A stretch of 14,280 nucleotides of DNA from Omnitrophica bacterium RIFCSPLOWO2_01_FULL_45_10b (lineage in GTDB: Bacteria > Omnitrophota > Omnitrophia > Omnitrophales > Danuiimicrobiaceae), in the NCBI GenBank assembly GCA_001804205.1, contig MHFM01000074.1, positions 1-14,280 on the forward strand, written 5' to 3'. The notes below the pieces were generated by a model that was not told the DNA's origin, ran no database searches, and saw only the letters and a program-made list of their open reading frames with translations. The position numbers and the translations under genes are program-made. Below, in pieces: positions 1 through 5,958 of the stretch (its first letter is position 1; every line of letters starts with the position of its first letter).

Positions 1-1
1 T

Positions 2-886
2 GAAGATCCGGAACATGAGAAACTCAACAGCAAAGATGCCTATCAAAAAATGTGGAGCCTACACTTGGCGCTCGAACAAGACCCAGCCGTAGGAAATGTC
101 ATTTCGCTTCCTATTGTCGTGGCTGAAGTAAAAAGTTCTCTGTTGACCAAATTCATGACCACCGAATGGTTGTTGGATGTCCTCGATAGCCCTCGCTTCG
201 GGGAAATCGCAAAATACTTCGTCACCGAAAATAGACGTCATGCGCTTTTTATGCTCCGGATGAAAGAAGCCGAACGAAGCGGATCTCGCCTTCAAGTTGT
301 TGAGCGAATTAAAGAAATTGTCCGCAAACAGGGTTATCAACCATTTCTGGTGGGCGGCGTTTTTAATCTTCAGGGAAGGCTTTCTCAACTGATCACTTCA
401 AGCTTAATTTCAGGCTCTGGATTTCTGAACGCGGTCATCCTTATGATGACGTGGTTTCTCTCGCGCTCTTGGAAATATTCTCTGGCGATGCTTGCGAGTC
501 TTTATTTTGTGCCAATTACGATGCTCGGCATTCTCTCCTTCATCAAAATGCCTCTCGATGTCATTGCCGCGCCTGCTGTTAATGTCGCGATTGGAATGGG
601 TGTGGACTCAATGATCCATTTGATCATCCGTGCAAAGCGGTTGGAACAAAAACCCAACGATTGGGAAGCCTGGGCCAAAGCTTGCGCCCACTTATGGGAC
701 CCCATTCTCTGGTCAAGTCTGATGGTGGTTGCGGGTTTCAGCATTTTCATGCTCTCAAATTTTCCACCCACGCAACGATTTGGATTCTCTGTCGTATTGG
801 GAACGGTGCTCGCGCCCCTGGCGACCCTTTTTATTCTCCCATGGCTTGCCACCTTCTCTTTTGCGAAGAAGACAGCAAAAGAATAA
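2..886 (+). CDS. RND/MMPL-family exporter, C-terminal half (5' truncated by window edge)
   Basis: The frame is open from base 2 to the TAA at 884-886, giving 294 visible residues, so the true start lies left of the window. The first part is soluble and would be the end of the second periplasmic loop. From about residue 130 come five or six hydrophobic segments. The stretch GMGVDSMIHLIIR sits where RND superfamily members of the HAE3/MMPL group carry G-(I/M)-G-V-D-x-x-I-H at the end of a transmembrane helix, followed by a basic cytoplasmic loop. Last come two more membrane helices and a short lysine-rich tail. The family uses the proton gradient to export lipids, hopanoids or hydrophobic compounds across or out of the inner membrane. 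The substrate cannot be read from this half. The gene is alone on the plus strand and converges on the next gene. Confidence 0.85.
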   Translation, partial: EDPEHEKLNSKDAYQKMWSLHLALEQDPAVGNVISLPIVVAEVKSSLLTKFMTTEWLLDVLDSPRFGEIAKYFVTENRRHALFMLRMKEAERSGSRLQVVERIKEIVRKQGYQPFLVGGVFNLQGRLSQLITSSLISGSGFLNAVILMMTWFLSRSWKYSLAMLASLYFVPITMLGILSFIKMPLDVIAAPAVNVAIGMGVDSMIHLIIRAKRLEQKPNDWEAWAKACAHLWDPILWSSLMVVAGFSIFMLSNFPPTQRFGFSVVLGTVLAPLATLFILPWLATFSFAKKTAKE

Positions 887-960
887 ATCTAGTAAAGTGA
901 CGCCCTTCCAAAAGTACCAGATTCAACCAAACCTGACACTTCTGGAAATGTTCCGATTTT

Positions 961-989
961 CCGATTTATTAAGTGATTAATGAAATCGG
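961..989. terminator. Hairpin between convergent genes
   Basis: CCGATTT (961-967) pairs with AAATCGG (983-989), and ATTAA (968-972) with TTAAT (977-981). G982 is bulged and the loop is GTGA, a GNRA-type tetraloop. It lies between the 3' ends of the RND gene and the minus-strand gene ending at 1010, where a shared terminator would be expected. There is no clear T run on either side, so termination activity is inferred from position and stem only. Confidence 0.4.
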
Positions 990-1009
990 TACCATTTAGA
1001 GGACGTAGC

Positions 1010-1480
1010 CTAAAATTTCGCGGCGTACTCGAGAAGTTTCGCTTGTGCCTGCCCGCAGGCCGTTTCTAATTTGGATTTATCCAATTTAAAAAAAGTGACT
1101 CTCGGATCGAAGTTTCTTTGAAGAAAATAAGACGCGTTTTTCTGGATTTCAAAAATGGCGCGCTTCACCTGCTCTTCGCGCGTCCGTTCCATCAGTTGGA
1201 TCCGCTCTTCGCCTCTCGGAACCAAAGGCGGCTGATTGATATTAATGTGGTAATGGCCTTTTCCTTCTCCGAAACAATCAAACTTCATGACTTCTTTATT
1301 GCATACATAAAGCGAAACCGCCGGCCCTTTGCCGTTGGACTGGTCTTTCCAATAGGCCGCGATATAAGCATGGTCCTGAACGGGGTAAGTCACGACCTCG
1401 TGGAGCTTCCGCTCAGAAAGCGACGGGCAATGCGTAAATGCCCATTTCAATTTCGTTTTGATTTCTCTAAGCAGATTCAA
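1010..1480 (-). CDS. Unrecognised 156-residue protein with a GHYHIN motif
   Basis: The start is a TTG at 1480-1478. It is the first possible start after an in-frame TAA and has AAGGA six bases upstream, a good Shine-Dalgarno match, which is why I accept TTG. The protein has no signal peptide or membrane segment. Its middle reads as beta strands around VSLYVCNKEVMKFDCFGEGKGHYHIN. This is followed by a charged helix (about residues 92-112, rich in Glu and Arg) and a C-terminal helical part. The clustered histidines of GHYH could bind a metal, but that is a guess. I do not recognise the family with confidence. The gene stands alone, converges with the RND exporter, and has the palindrome-rich gap upstream. 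Confidence 0.7.
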   Translation of the reverse strand: MNLLREIKTKLKWAFTHCPSLSERKLHEVVTYPVQDHAYIAAYWKDQSNGKGPAVSLYVCNKEVMKFDCFGEGKGHYHININQPPLVPRGEERIQLMERTREEQVKRAIFEIQKNASYFLQRNFDPRVTFFKLDKSKLETACGQAQAKLLEYAAKF

Positions 1481-1543
1481 TTCAAATCCTTAACCGGGGA
1501 TCTTGAGCGTAATCTTTAATATAACGGTACCCGCTCCAAAAGT

Positions 1544-1835
1544 GCGGGCAGCCCGCTTCCCATTTCTTTTCATCTATGCGGCAGTCACATTTCCGAACGG
1601 AAGATTTAAAGGTAGTCCCACGTCGTCGCTGCGCTCCTCCTGGGACCATTTCCTCGCTTTAAATTAATACGTGATGGGGCAGTCCGCAGCGTCTTTCGCT
1701 GCGGACTGCCCCATTTCCGAGCGGAAGCGAGGAAATGGGGTGAGCGACGGGAATTGCACTCGCAGGAGAACCTGCGAGTATTCCTTCGGGCTCCTGCGGA
1801 GTCCCTGCGGGAAACCCGCAACCCCACACCAAAGG
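1544..1835. repeat. Palindrome-rich, non-coding block with nested and alternative hairpins
   Basis: No credible gene lies between 1481 and 2147. This part contains several strong inverted repeats. The clearest is a perfect 18-bp stem, 1674-1691 with 1697-1714, around a five-base loop. Outside it, 1646-1659 is the exact reverse complement of 1725-1738. A competing hairpin pairs 1709-1718 with 1731-1740. Next come a 9-bp stem (1758-1766 with 1771-1779, loop AGAA), CGCAGGAG at 1761-1768 inverted at 1791-1798, and smaller GCGGG/CCCGC stems at 1544-1556 and near 1808-1820. A 16-base word recurs at 1588-1603 and 1712-1727 with one mismatch. The frames open across this block read as low-complexity Arg/Ser-rich peptide and are not convincing genes. 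It may be a mobile palindromic repeat (REP/MITE-like) or a structured RNA. Confidence 0.7.
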
Positions 1836-1874
1836 TGCTGCATAAAACGCTGAGATCCACAAAAAAGCTAAGTT

Positions 1875-1915
1875 AGTTGACCATCTTTAACCATCATTTA
1901 GCATCAAAAGTGCTA
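1875..1915 (+). repeat. Long direct repeat, left copy (flanks abiE cassette)
   Basis: This 41-bp block begins AGTTGACCAT and ends ATCAAAAGTGCTA. It matches 3990-4031 at 37 of 42 aligned positions (four mismatches and one gap). Each copy contains an ACCAT/GCAT word repeated about every ten bases. The two copies lie in the same orientation on either side of the abiE pair, as attachment sites or recombination ends would. Confidence 0.75.
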
Positions 1916-1969
1916 CCCCTGAGCAACATTTAAATAATTCAGAAACCATTTATATTGAAAGCTCAGGGG
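1916..1969. repeat. 9-bp inverted repeat next to the left direct repeat
   Basis: CCCCTGAGC at 1916-1924 is the exact reverse complement of GCTCAGGGG at 1961-1969, with an AT-rich spacer of 36 bases. It directly abuts the left long direct repeat and may be part of the same recombination site or element end. The right copy has no equivalent. Confidence 0.45.
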
Positions 1970-2009
1970 TTGTCCTAAACTTCCTATAAATTTTCATGCG
2001 TTGTTTAGG

Positions 2010-2123
2010 GCTAACAATTTTGCTAACAGTTTTTTGACCGCCCCCAAGACAGAAACATCTTGCAGTACAGATAAAAACGTTTTTTGACGTTTGTTGGCAA
2101 TAAAATTTGTTAGCACTGTTAGC
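2010..2123. repeat. Two facing pairs of GCTAACA motifs
   Basis: GCTAACA occurs at 2010-2016 and 2022-2028 (12 bases apart), and in inverted orientation as TGTTAGC at 2108-2114 and 2117-2123 (9 bases apart). Similar direct pairs occur at 4028-4034/4041-4047 and 5654-5660/5666-5672. The two pairs here lie just downstream of abiEii on the minus strand. The spacing of roughly one helical turn suggests a protein binding site. Confidence 0.5.
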
Positions 2124-2147
2124 AATTTTAAGGAGAAAATCTTTCTC

Positions 2148-3065
2148 TTAGGAAATCCAAGGCCCTGGTGCTTGCCACTTATTCGACAGTTCTTTGCCCG
2201 ATGCAATAGCCACTATCGGCGCGCTTAGAAATTCTTCAACGGCAGAAGCGACCTTTTTGAAGCTATCAGGAGCATCTTTGATCTGGTTCTTTTTCAAAAA
2301 TGCCTTCCACCACGTCGCTTGAACCGACTCTTCGGCGTAAATTCCGGCGGCAAAGAGCGGTTTACTCGAAGGAAGCGGCGTCTTTCTATGCTCAAAGGTG
2401 GCTTTGATTGCTGATGTGAGTTTCTTTCCTTCAAAGTTGAATTGTCTTGTCATAAGCCACACGTCATAGAAATCTTTCATGCGGCTGTTGAGTGTTCCAA
2501 GTTTAATCATCGCCTCAAATTTTTCAGCTACAACACTTTCAAAAGTATAGCCCTGCAAATGAGGGGCTGGAAAATCAAGAATCGTCGGGTAGTCCACTTC
2601 AGAAGGCTTGGGCGTAATCACATCGCCAAAACCAACATCGATCTGCATTGAAAGCTCTGACTTTTCGAGAAACCCAAGAAACTTTACCCGCACACCCTCA
2701 TAATCAGCATCTTCTTTGATTCGTTGTCCTTTGACGGTCTTTGAATCGAAAACCAGTCCGTCAATGGGAGTTTTCGTGTCACAAACTTCGCGCATCACCT
2801 GCTCTATTTTTTCTATTTTGTTATCGAAACGAGCAAGGAAATCAATGTCCACCGTTGTTCTACGCTGAGGCACATCCCAAACCGTAAACATAAGCGCGCC
2901 TTTCAGAATAAAGGACTTTGCATACTTTGATTGCGCGAAGCGGTAAAGGAAACGCTCCATCCCATAGTATTGAAAAACTTCAGCGAAAGGACGATTGGTC
3001 TTTCGTGCTTTGTCCTGCAGCCTCCCTCTCACAGAGGCCTCTATGTTCTTAACAGGAGGTTTCAT
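2148..3065 (-). CDS. abiEii: AbiEii-type nucleotidyltransferase toxin
   Basis: This 305-residue protein matches the AbiEii/AbiGii toxin family of minimal nucleotidyltransferases. The nucleotidyltransferase core shows LKGALMF (residues 54-60), followed by the paired acidic residues of VDIDF (Asp73 and Asp75). A third acidic residue lies in QIDVGFGD (Asp143). Then come the family's VVAEKFEAM (178-186) and RMKDFYDVW (195-203) blocks. Relatives block growth of phage-infected cells by nucleotide transfer, reported for related toxins to act on tRNA. The start codon overlaps the antitoxin stop as ATGA (3062-3065), which indicates translational coupling and antitoxin-first order. All core residues are present, so the toxin appears intact. 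Confidence 0.93.
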   Translation of the reverse strand: MKPPVKNIEASVRGRLQDKARKTNRPFAEVFQYYGMERFLYRFAQSKYAKSFILKGALMFTVWDVPQRRTTVDIDFLARFDNKIEKIEQVMREVCDTKTPIDGLVFDSKTVKGQRIKEDADYEGVRVKFLGFLEKSELSMQIDVGFGDVITPKPSEVDYPTILDFPAPHLQGYTFESVVAEKFEAMIKLGTLNSRMKDFYDVWLMTRQFNFEGKKLTSAIKATFEHRKTPLPSSKPLFAAGIYAEESVQATWWKAFLKKNQIKDAPDSFKKVASAVEEFLSAPIVAIASGKELSNKWQAPGPWIS

Positions 3066-3664
3066 AGAAGTGCTTCCAGGTAAGGCCTGATGATCTTATC
3101 CACGCGACAAATTTCAGCGTAACGCATGATTTCGGTCGGCTTAACTTTCTTTTCCCCGACCGCCGTTTTCAGAGCATCGCGAGCAATGTTGAGACCAATC
3201 TTGTTTCGGTATTTGAAGCAGTCGGCAATGGTTTTCGCAAGGCTGTAAATTTTCACAGGATGACCGTCGATCATGTGTGTTTCAATACCCGCCTTCCAAG
3301 CCTTTTCCGAAAAGCGGAAATACTGGACAGGCGGATATTCAATCTTATTTGCCCAAGGGCGGCGAAGAATCGCCACGTCTACTTTACGCGGAATTTCATC
3401 CGTAGCTTTATGATAGTAAAGGGCCGAGACAAGACAGATAACGCTGTTTGGCGCTTTGAGGGCTACGGTTACCAGATCGGGATTAGAAAAGCTCGGAGCA
3501 TTTTTAAGGCGGTATATCCCACGACCTATTTTTTCAATTTCGCCCGACTCAACAAGGGATTTTATTTCGAGTCGATGGAAGCCAGACTTGAGCATGGCCG
3601 AAAACCGCAGGATGCCCTTATTATGCTTAAATACTCTGAGCAGTTCTTCTCTTTTGGTCTTCAT
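3062..3664 (-). CDS. abiEi: AbiEi-type antitoxin and autorepressor
   Basis: I place the start at the ATG at 3664-3662, giving 200 residues that begin MKTKREELLRVF. The frame is open upstream to 3859, but that part would run through the operator, the promoter and a decayed gene. The N-terminal 55 residues form a winged-helix domain (helices around REELLRVF and SAMLKSG, wing around GEIEKIGRGIYRL). The rest is the AbiEi C-terminal domain, including a KIYSLAKTIADCFKYR block. AbiEi proteins neutralise the AbiEii nucleotidyltransferase and repress their own promoter through the winged helix. The stop overlaps the toxin start by four bases. Upstream are a fitted promoter and a two-arm inverted repeat, consistent with autoregulation. 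The Shine-Dalgarno match is weak. Confidence 0.9.
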   Translation of the reverse strand: MKTKREELLRVFKHNKGILRFSAMLKSGFHRLEIKSLVESGEIEKIGRGIYRLKNAPSFSNPDLVTVALKAPNSVICLVSALYYHKATDEIPRKVDVAILRRPWANKIEYPPVQYFRFSEKAWKAGIETHMIDGHPVKIYSLAKTIADCFKYRNKIGLNIARDALKTAVGEKKVKPTEIMRYAEICRVDKIIRPYLEALL

Positions 3665-3666
3665 AG

Positions 3667-3716
3667 TATGTCCAATTCCTATGCATTTGTTTATAAGTGT
3701 ATAGGTTTTGGACATA
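3667..3716. promoter_or_regulatory. Probable AbiEi operator (two 16-bp inverted arms)
   Basis: The arm 3667-3682 and the reverse complement of the arm 3701-3716 agree at 14 of 16 positions; the core is TGTCCAAnnCCTAT. The 18-base spacer puts the arm centres 34 bp apart. One arm ends two bases before the abiEi start codon, and the other covers the promoter spacer. AbiEi antitoxins are known to bind two inverted repeats upstream of their own gene, so this is the natural target. Confidence 0.75.
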
Positions 3717-3724
3717 TAAGTCAA
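3696..3724 (-). promoter_or_regulatory. abiE promoter (-35 TTGACT, -10 TACACT)
   Basis: On the minus strand TTGACT (3724-3719) is followed by exactly 17 bases and TACACT (3701-3696). The -35 matches the sigma-70 consensus at five of six positions and the -10 at four of six. Transcription would start near 3688, about 24 bases before the abiEi ATG. The right operator arm lies between the two elements, so a bound repressor would block RNA polymerase. Confidence 0.6.
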
Positions 3725-3734
3725 ACGATAGTTT

Positions 3735-3863
3735 TTAGAGATAAATGCCCCTCTCAACACCCTTCCCTTTGGCGCTACGTTTTGAAAGCCACTGCTTGAC
3801 GGCTTCAAGAGGAAAGCGCGTGGTGTTACCGGGGAGTTTAACAAATGGAACAAAAACAAACAG
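3735..3863 (-). pseudogene. Remnant of an excisionase-like HTH (helix_turn_helix_17 type) protein
   Basis: The minus-strand frame ending at the TAA at 3737-3735 reads VPFVKLPGNTTRF, then PLEAVKQWLSKRSAKGKG, and ends GIYL. This is the typical second half of small MerR/excisionase-type DNA-binding domains: a strand I-P-x-x-K-x-G, a turn with an R-F pair, and a helix of the E-x-V-x-x-W-L kind. The first half, with the recognition helix, is missing. Upstream the frame gives unrelated residues and then a stop at 3899-3897. Such proteins accompany integrases as Xis factors. Its place between the abiE promoter and the right long direct repeat fits a broken-down mobile element. The match is from recall and not from a search. 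Confidence 0.5.
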
Positions 3864-3948
3864 TACCCCTTCTAAAATTGCAGGGTTCCGGAGTTGTTAT
3901 TGAAGTCCGTACGTTTGGAAGGGGTACGGTTCTGTTTGTACGGTTCTG
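3863..3948. repeat. 10-bp inverted repeat and 14-bp tandem repeat
   Basis: GTACCCCTTC (3863-3872) is the exact reverse complement of GAAGGGGTAC (3918-3927). Overlapping the right arm is a tandem repeat in which GTACGGTTCTG occurs at 3924-3934 and again at 3938-3948. The left arm begins where the HTH remnant loses its resemblance to a protein, so the repeat may mark the deletion or insertion point that broke the gene. Confidence 0.5.
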
Positions 3949-3989
3949 CTGGAGGTTAGAAGAAATTTAGCGGGAAATCGATTGACCGA

Positions 3990-4031
3990 AGTTGACCATG
4001 TTTTACCATGCTTTAGCCATCAAAAGTGCTA
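3990..4031 (+). repeat. Long direct repeat, right copy (flanks abiE cassette)
   Basis: This is the second copy of the block at 1875-1915, in the same orientation, again ending ATCAAAAGTGCTA. It runs straight into a GCTAACA/GCTAATA pair at 4028-4047. Together the two copies enclose about 2.1 kb holding abiEii, abiEi, their operator and the excisionase-like remnant. Confidence 0.75.
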
Positions 4032-4099
4032 ACATTTTGTGCTAATACTATTCAAATAATGTTAACCTGATTCTGCGCGGATCGAACGCTGGAAAGAAA

Positions 4100-4711
4100 T
4101 TACGAGAGTTTACGTCTGAACAGGAAACCTAGCAAACCTGTGCCAAGAAGAAAAAGAGTGGAAGGTTCTGGAATAACGGTGGACTCTCTTTGCTGACCAA
4201 AAACCATAAATGTAACTCCCATTTCATTAAAAAAACCAAGATTTACGTCATTGATTGTAAAATTCACTGAATCAATATCAAACCCTGCAAAATCGATACC
4301 ATTCTGAAGAAAAGGACTTGGGCCAAAACGATCAACACGGCTCTCGGGACCTGTCTGACCGACGCCGCCTCCTCCCGGAATTGGTGAAAAGAAAAATAGT
4401 AACCAGTTGTCCACGCCGTTTGTCAAATACTGTGCGAATGAATCAAAATTTGGGTCTGTCGCAGACGTCGCTGTAAATGTTGCGCCAAGATCTGTTTCAT
4501 CAACTACTAGACTATCAAAAATAATAGTCTCCGGTATAGTTACTATGCTATCTGTCTGAAAGGCGAACGACACGTCCAATCCAGTGCTAGATGAGTTGCT
4601 GCTCGTACCGATTCCCGGGATGGTAAATTCACCGAGTACGACGGCATACGCCGTACCGCTCTCAGCGATAAGTAAGCTTAATAGGGCGAGGGCAAAAAGA
4701 TACTTCCGCAT
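4100..4711 (-). CDS. PEP-CTERM sorting-domain protein (exported exosortase substrate)
   Basis: This 203-residue protein has an N-terminal signal peptide (MRKY, then hydrophobic LFALALLSLLIA; likely cleavage after AYA at about residue 23). A beta-rich secreted region of low lysine content follows. The tail is a textbook PEP-CTERM signal: VIPEPSTLFLLGTGLLGF, a hydrophobic helix and then RRK. In known systems an exosortase cleaves near the PEP motif and the protein is anchored or released at the surface, often in biofilm or floc matrix. No exosortase gene is in this window, so it must act from elsewhere. The middle region (about 27-175) contains an FxTDSIVTIPETIIFDS segment and a Gly/Pro loop, but no family I recognise. 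A possible sigma-54 promoter lies immediately upstream. Confidence 0.92.
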   Translation of the reverse strand: MRKYLFALALLSLLIAESGTAYAVVLGEFTIPGIGTSSNSSSTGLDVSFAFQTDSIVTIPETIIFDSLVVDETDLGATFTATSATDPNFDSFAQYLTNGVDNWLLFFFSPIPGGGGVGQTGPESRVDRFGPSPFLQNGIDFAGFDIDSVNFTINDVNLGFFNEMGVTFMVFGQQRESTVIPEPSTLFLLGTGLLGFLFRRKLS

Positions 4712-4723
4712 GACCTTATTACC

Positions 4724-4740
4724 TGCAAATTACATGCCAA
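4724..4740 (-). promoter_or_regulatory. Possible sigma-54 promoter of the PEP-CTERM gene
   Basis: The minus strand reads TTGGCATGTAATTTGCA, which matches the -24/-12 consensus YTGGCACG-N4-TTGCW except for one C-to-T change, with the required ten bases between GG and GC. Sigma-54 control of PEP-CTERM genes by the PrsK/PrsR pair is known in other bacteria. The difficulty is distance: the predicted transcript would begin about two bases before the ATG and would be leaderless. Confidence 0.4.
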
Positions 4741-5120
4741 GCTAAGATAAGGAGGGTTGAAACCTTGCTTGAAACAAAAATGTCTATTTATTGCGCCAAA
4801 CGTTGAAATATCTCTACACGCACTTAATTCGCAGAAAAGCTCTCATTTTCTCTGGAGGGAACATGTTACAAGGTGGTCGTTGACAATACCGCGGCTTGCA
4901 TGCAGGCATAGCAGATGATGGAGCCGGCAAAGATAAATCCGTGCTTCTTTAATATCTCACGAGGCGTTACTACCAGCGCCAGCCTGATTCAGTGCGGTAC
5001 CTACAGTACCGCCTCCTACCTTCGCTACCTTACGTACGGGGTGATTATTTCGGAATGCCTGCACTCTGAATTAATGCGATCGAAAAACTCGCCAAAGCGT
5101 TCAAGATAAACTGTTCAAAG
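4741..5120. other. Gene-poor gap with short hairpin and possible decayed coding traces
   Basis: I find no convincing gene here. A 7-bp hairpin, GCGGTAC (4994-5000) with GTACCGC (5006-5012), lies in the middle. On the minus strand two separate open stretches look weakly protein-like. One, near 5100-5027, begins LERFGEFFDRINSECRHSE. The other, in a different frame near 4960-4880, contains ILKKHGFIFAGSII. They are interrupted by several stops, so at most this is a badly decayed gene of unknown family. On the plus strand GGAGG precedes an ATG at 4863, but that frame stops after six codons. Confidence 0.35.
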
Positions 5121-5621
5121 CTACTTAATTTTTAACAATTCTGGGTACGATCGTTCTTCTTGATCGACTTTTTGTAATCCTAATCTCTTAGCAACCTGCC
5201 GTATATTTCGCGACGATCCTTCAACCTCAAGGAACCAACCATGTTTTGGAAGAAGGTAATCTAAGGCAACAATACAAGATGAGAGTTTAAATGCCTCCCG
5301 CCTTTTCTCGTATCGCGCTACAACCTTAAAATCAAGGTATTGCAAAATCAGTTTTGCTCTGTTGTAATCAACCATCGTTTCAAGTTCAAGCCGCCGTTTG
5401 AACTGTCCTCTTAGACGAGGGCCTTTGAATGTCAACCAAGCATCTCGCTTACCCCACAACCGAAGCCGCAACAAACTCTTGCGCTTTCTCAGGTTTCCAT
5501 CGAGATCAAATAGTTCGTTACGCTCCCTACCGCTTTTTATTCTTCTCGCGCCCAACTGAAGAAGCCTTTGACGTATCAGAGGCGGATTGCTTATTCGATA
5601 TTTTTGCTCTATTTCAATCAT
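5121..5621 (-). CDS. CYTH-domain protein (class IV adenylate cyclase / triphosphatase-like)
   Basis: This 166-residue protein begins MIEIEQKYRI, which contains the CYTH signature E-x-E-x-K (Glu3, Glu5, Lys7). The basic and acidic residues that line the triphosphate tunnel follow in order: LRLRL (51-55), LTFKGP (63-68), RRLELET (76-82), a later basic YEKRR segment, LDYL, and FLEVEG near residue 130. CYTH enzymes bind triphosphates in a beta-barrel tunnel with divalent metal. Bacterial members include CyaB-type adenylate cyclases, thiamine triphosphatases and inorganic triphosphatases, and sequence alone does not separate these here. The length is normal for a stand-alone CYTH domain. The gene is single; a pair of GCTAACA motifs lies 33-51 bases upstream of its start. 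Confidence 0.85.
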   Translation of the reverse strand: MIEIEQKYRISNPPLIRQRLLQLGARRIKSGRERNELFDLDGNLRKRKSLLRLRLWGKRDAWLTFKGPRLRGQFKRRLELETMVDYNRAKLILQYLDFKVVARYEKRREAFKLSSCIVALDYLLPKHGWFLEVEGSSRNIRQVAKRLGLQKVDQEERSYPELLKIK

Positions 5622-5653
5622 GACCTAAAAACCAACATTTTTTATCCGAAACT

Positions 5654-5672
5654 GCTAACACTTTTGCTAACA
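5654..5672 (+). repeat. GCTAACA direct pair upstream of the CYTH gene
   Basis: GCTAACA occurs at 5654-5660 and 5666-5672, with the same 12-base period as the pair at 2010-2028. It lies in the likely promoter region of the minus-strand CYTH gene, so it could be an operator. Confidence 0.45.
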
Positions 5673-5958
5673 CTGCCATTTTGATACAATTTCGGTGGGT
5701 TGAATTATTTTCACAACTACTTCAAAATAAAAAAGATAAGAACGGGTGATGCGATAGACCCATATCGAACAGCTTGTACGTCTCTGGACAGCGACCTTAC
5801 TCTTGTACTTTTAAAGGAACTCTGGAAAAAGAAATAGCGGCGCCGCGCGCGCTACCCAAGGCGTGCCAATAGGGCGTTTATGGCCCCTTTGTCGCCCGCC
5901 CCCTTTCCCCCTAATCGCGTAATAATCGCGCAGATCGCGCAATTTCAAAAATACAGAC
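5673..5958. other. Gene-poor gap with a G+C-rich patch
   Basis: No supported gene. A plus-strand frame from a TTG at 5700 to the TAG at 5835-5837 would give 45 residues ending ELWKKK, but it has no clear ribosome site and no recognisable family. At 5838-5880 the sequence becomes abruptly GC-rich, with runs of GCGC. ATCGCG-like words repeat at about 5914-5940. The gap separates the start of the CYTH gene from the end of the DUF6933-like gene. Confidence 0.3.

Noticed and set aside
1740..1860. Minus-strand tRNA suggested by the GACGGGAATTG-like phrase
   Set aside because: The T-arm does not pair properly and no cloverleaf can be drawn; the stems present are simple hairpins.
1606..1862. Minus- and plus-strand ORFs over the palindrome block
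   Set aside because: The peptides are low-complexity, Arg/Ser-rich products of inverted repeats, and open frames occur on both strands; no ribosome site or family.
1994..2206. 70-residue minus-strand ORF behind abiEii
   Set aside because: It overlaps the abiEii 3' end out of frame and runs through the GCTAACA pairs; no ribosome site.
3665..3859. N-terminal extension of abiEi to 265 residues
   Set aside because: It would translate through the promoter and operator and overlap an HTH remnant in another frame. The ATG at 3664 gives a normal AbiEi start, directly behind the operator.
4078..4100. tRNA T-arm-like sequence (TTCGATC on the minus strand) as an attachment site
   Set aside because: The flanking bases pair only three deep, and no other tRNA arm can be found nearby.
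4915..5109. 64-residue plus-strand ORF
   Set aside because: No Shine-Dalgarno sequence and no recognisable protein; it overlaps a region with weak decayed frames on the other strand.
5700..5837. 45-codon plus-strand frame from a TTG
   Set aside because: No adequate ribosome site, no family, and composition not clearly coding.
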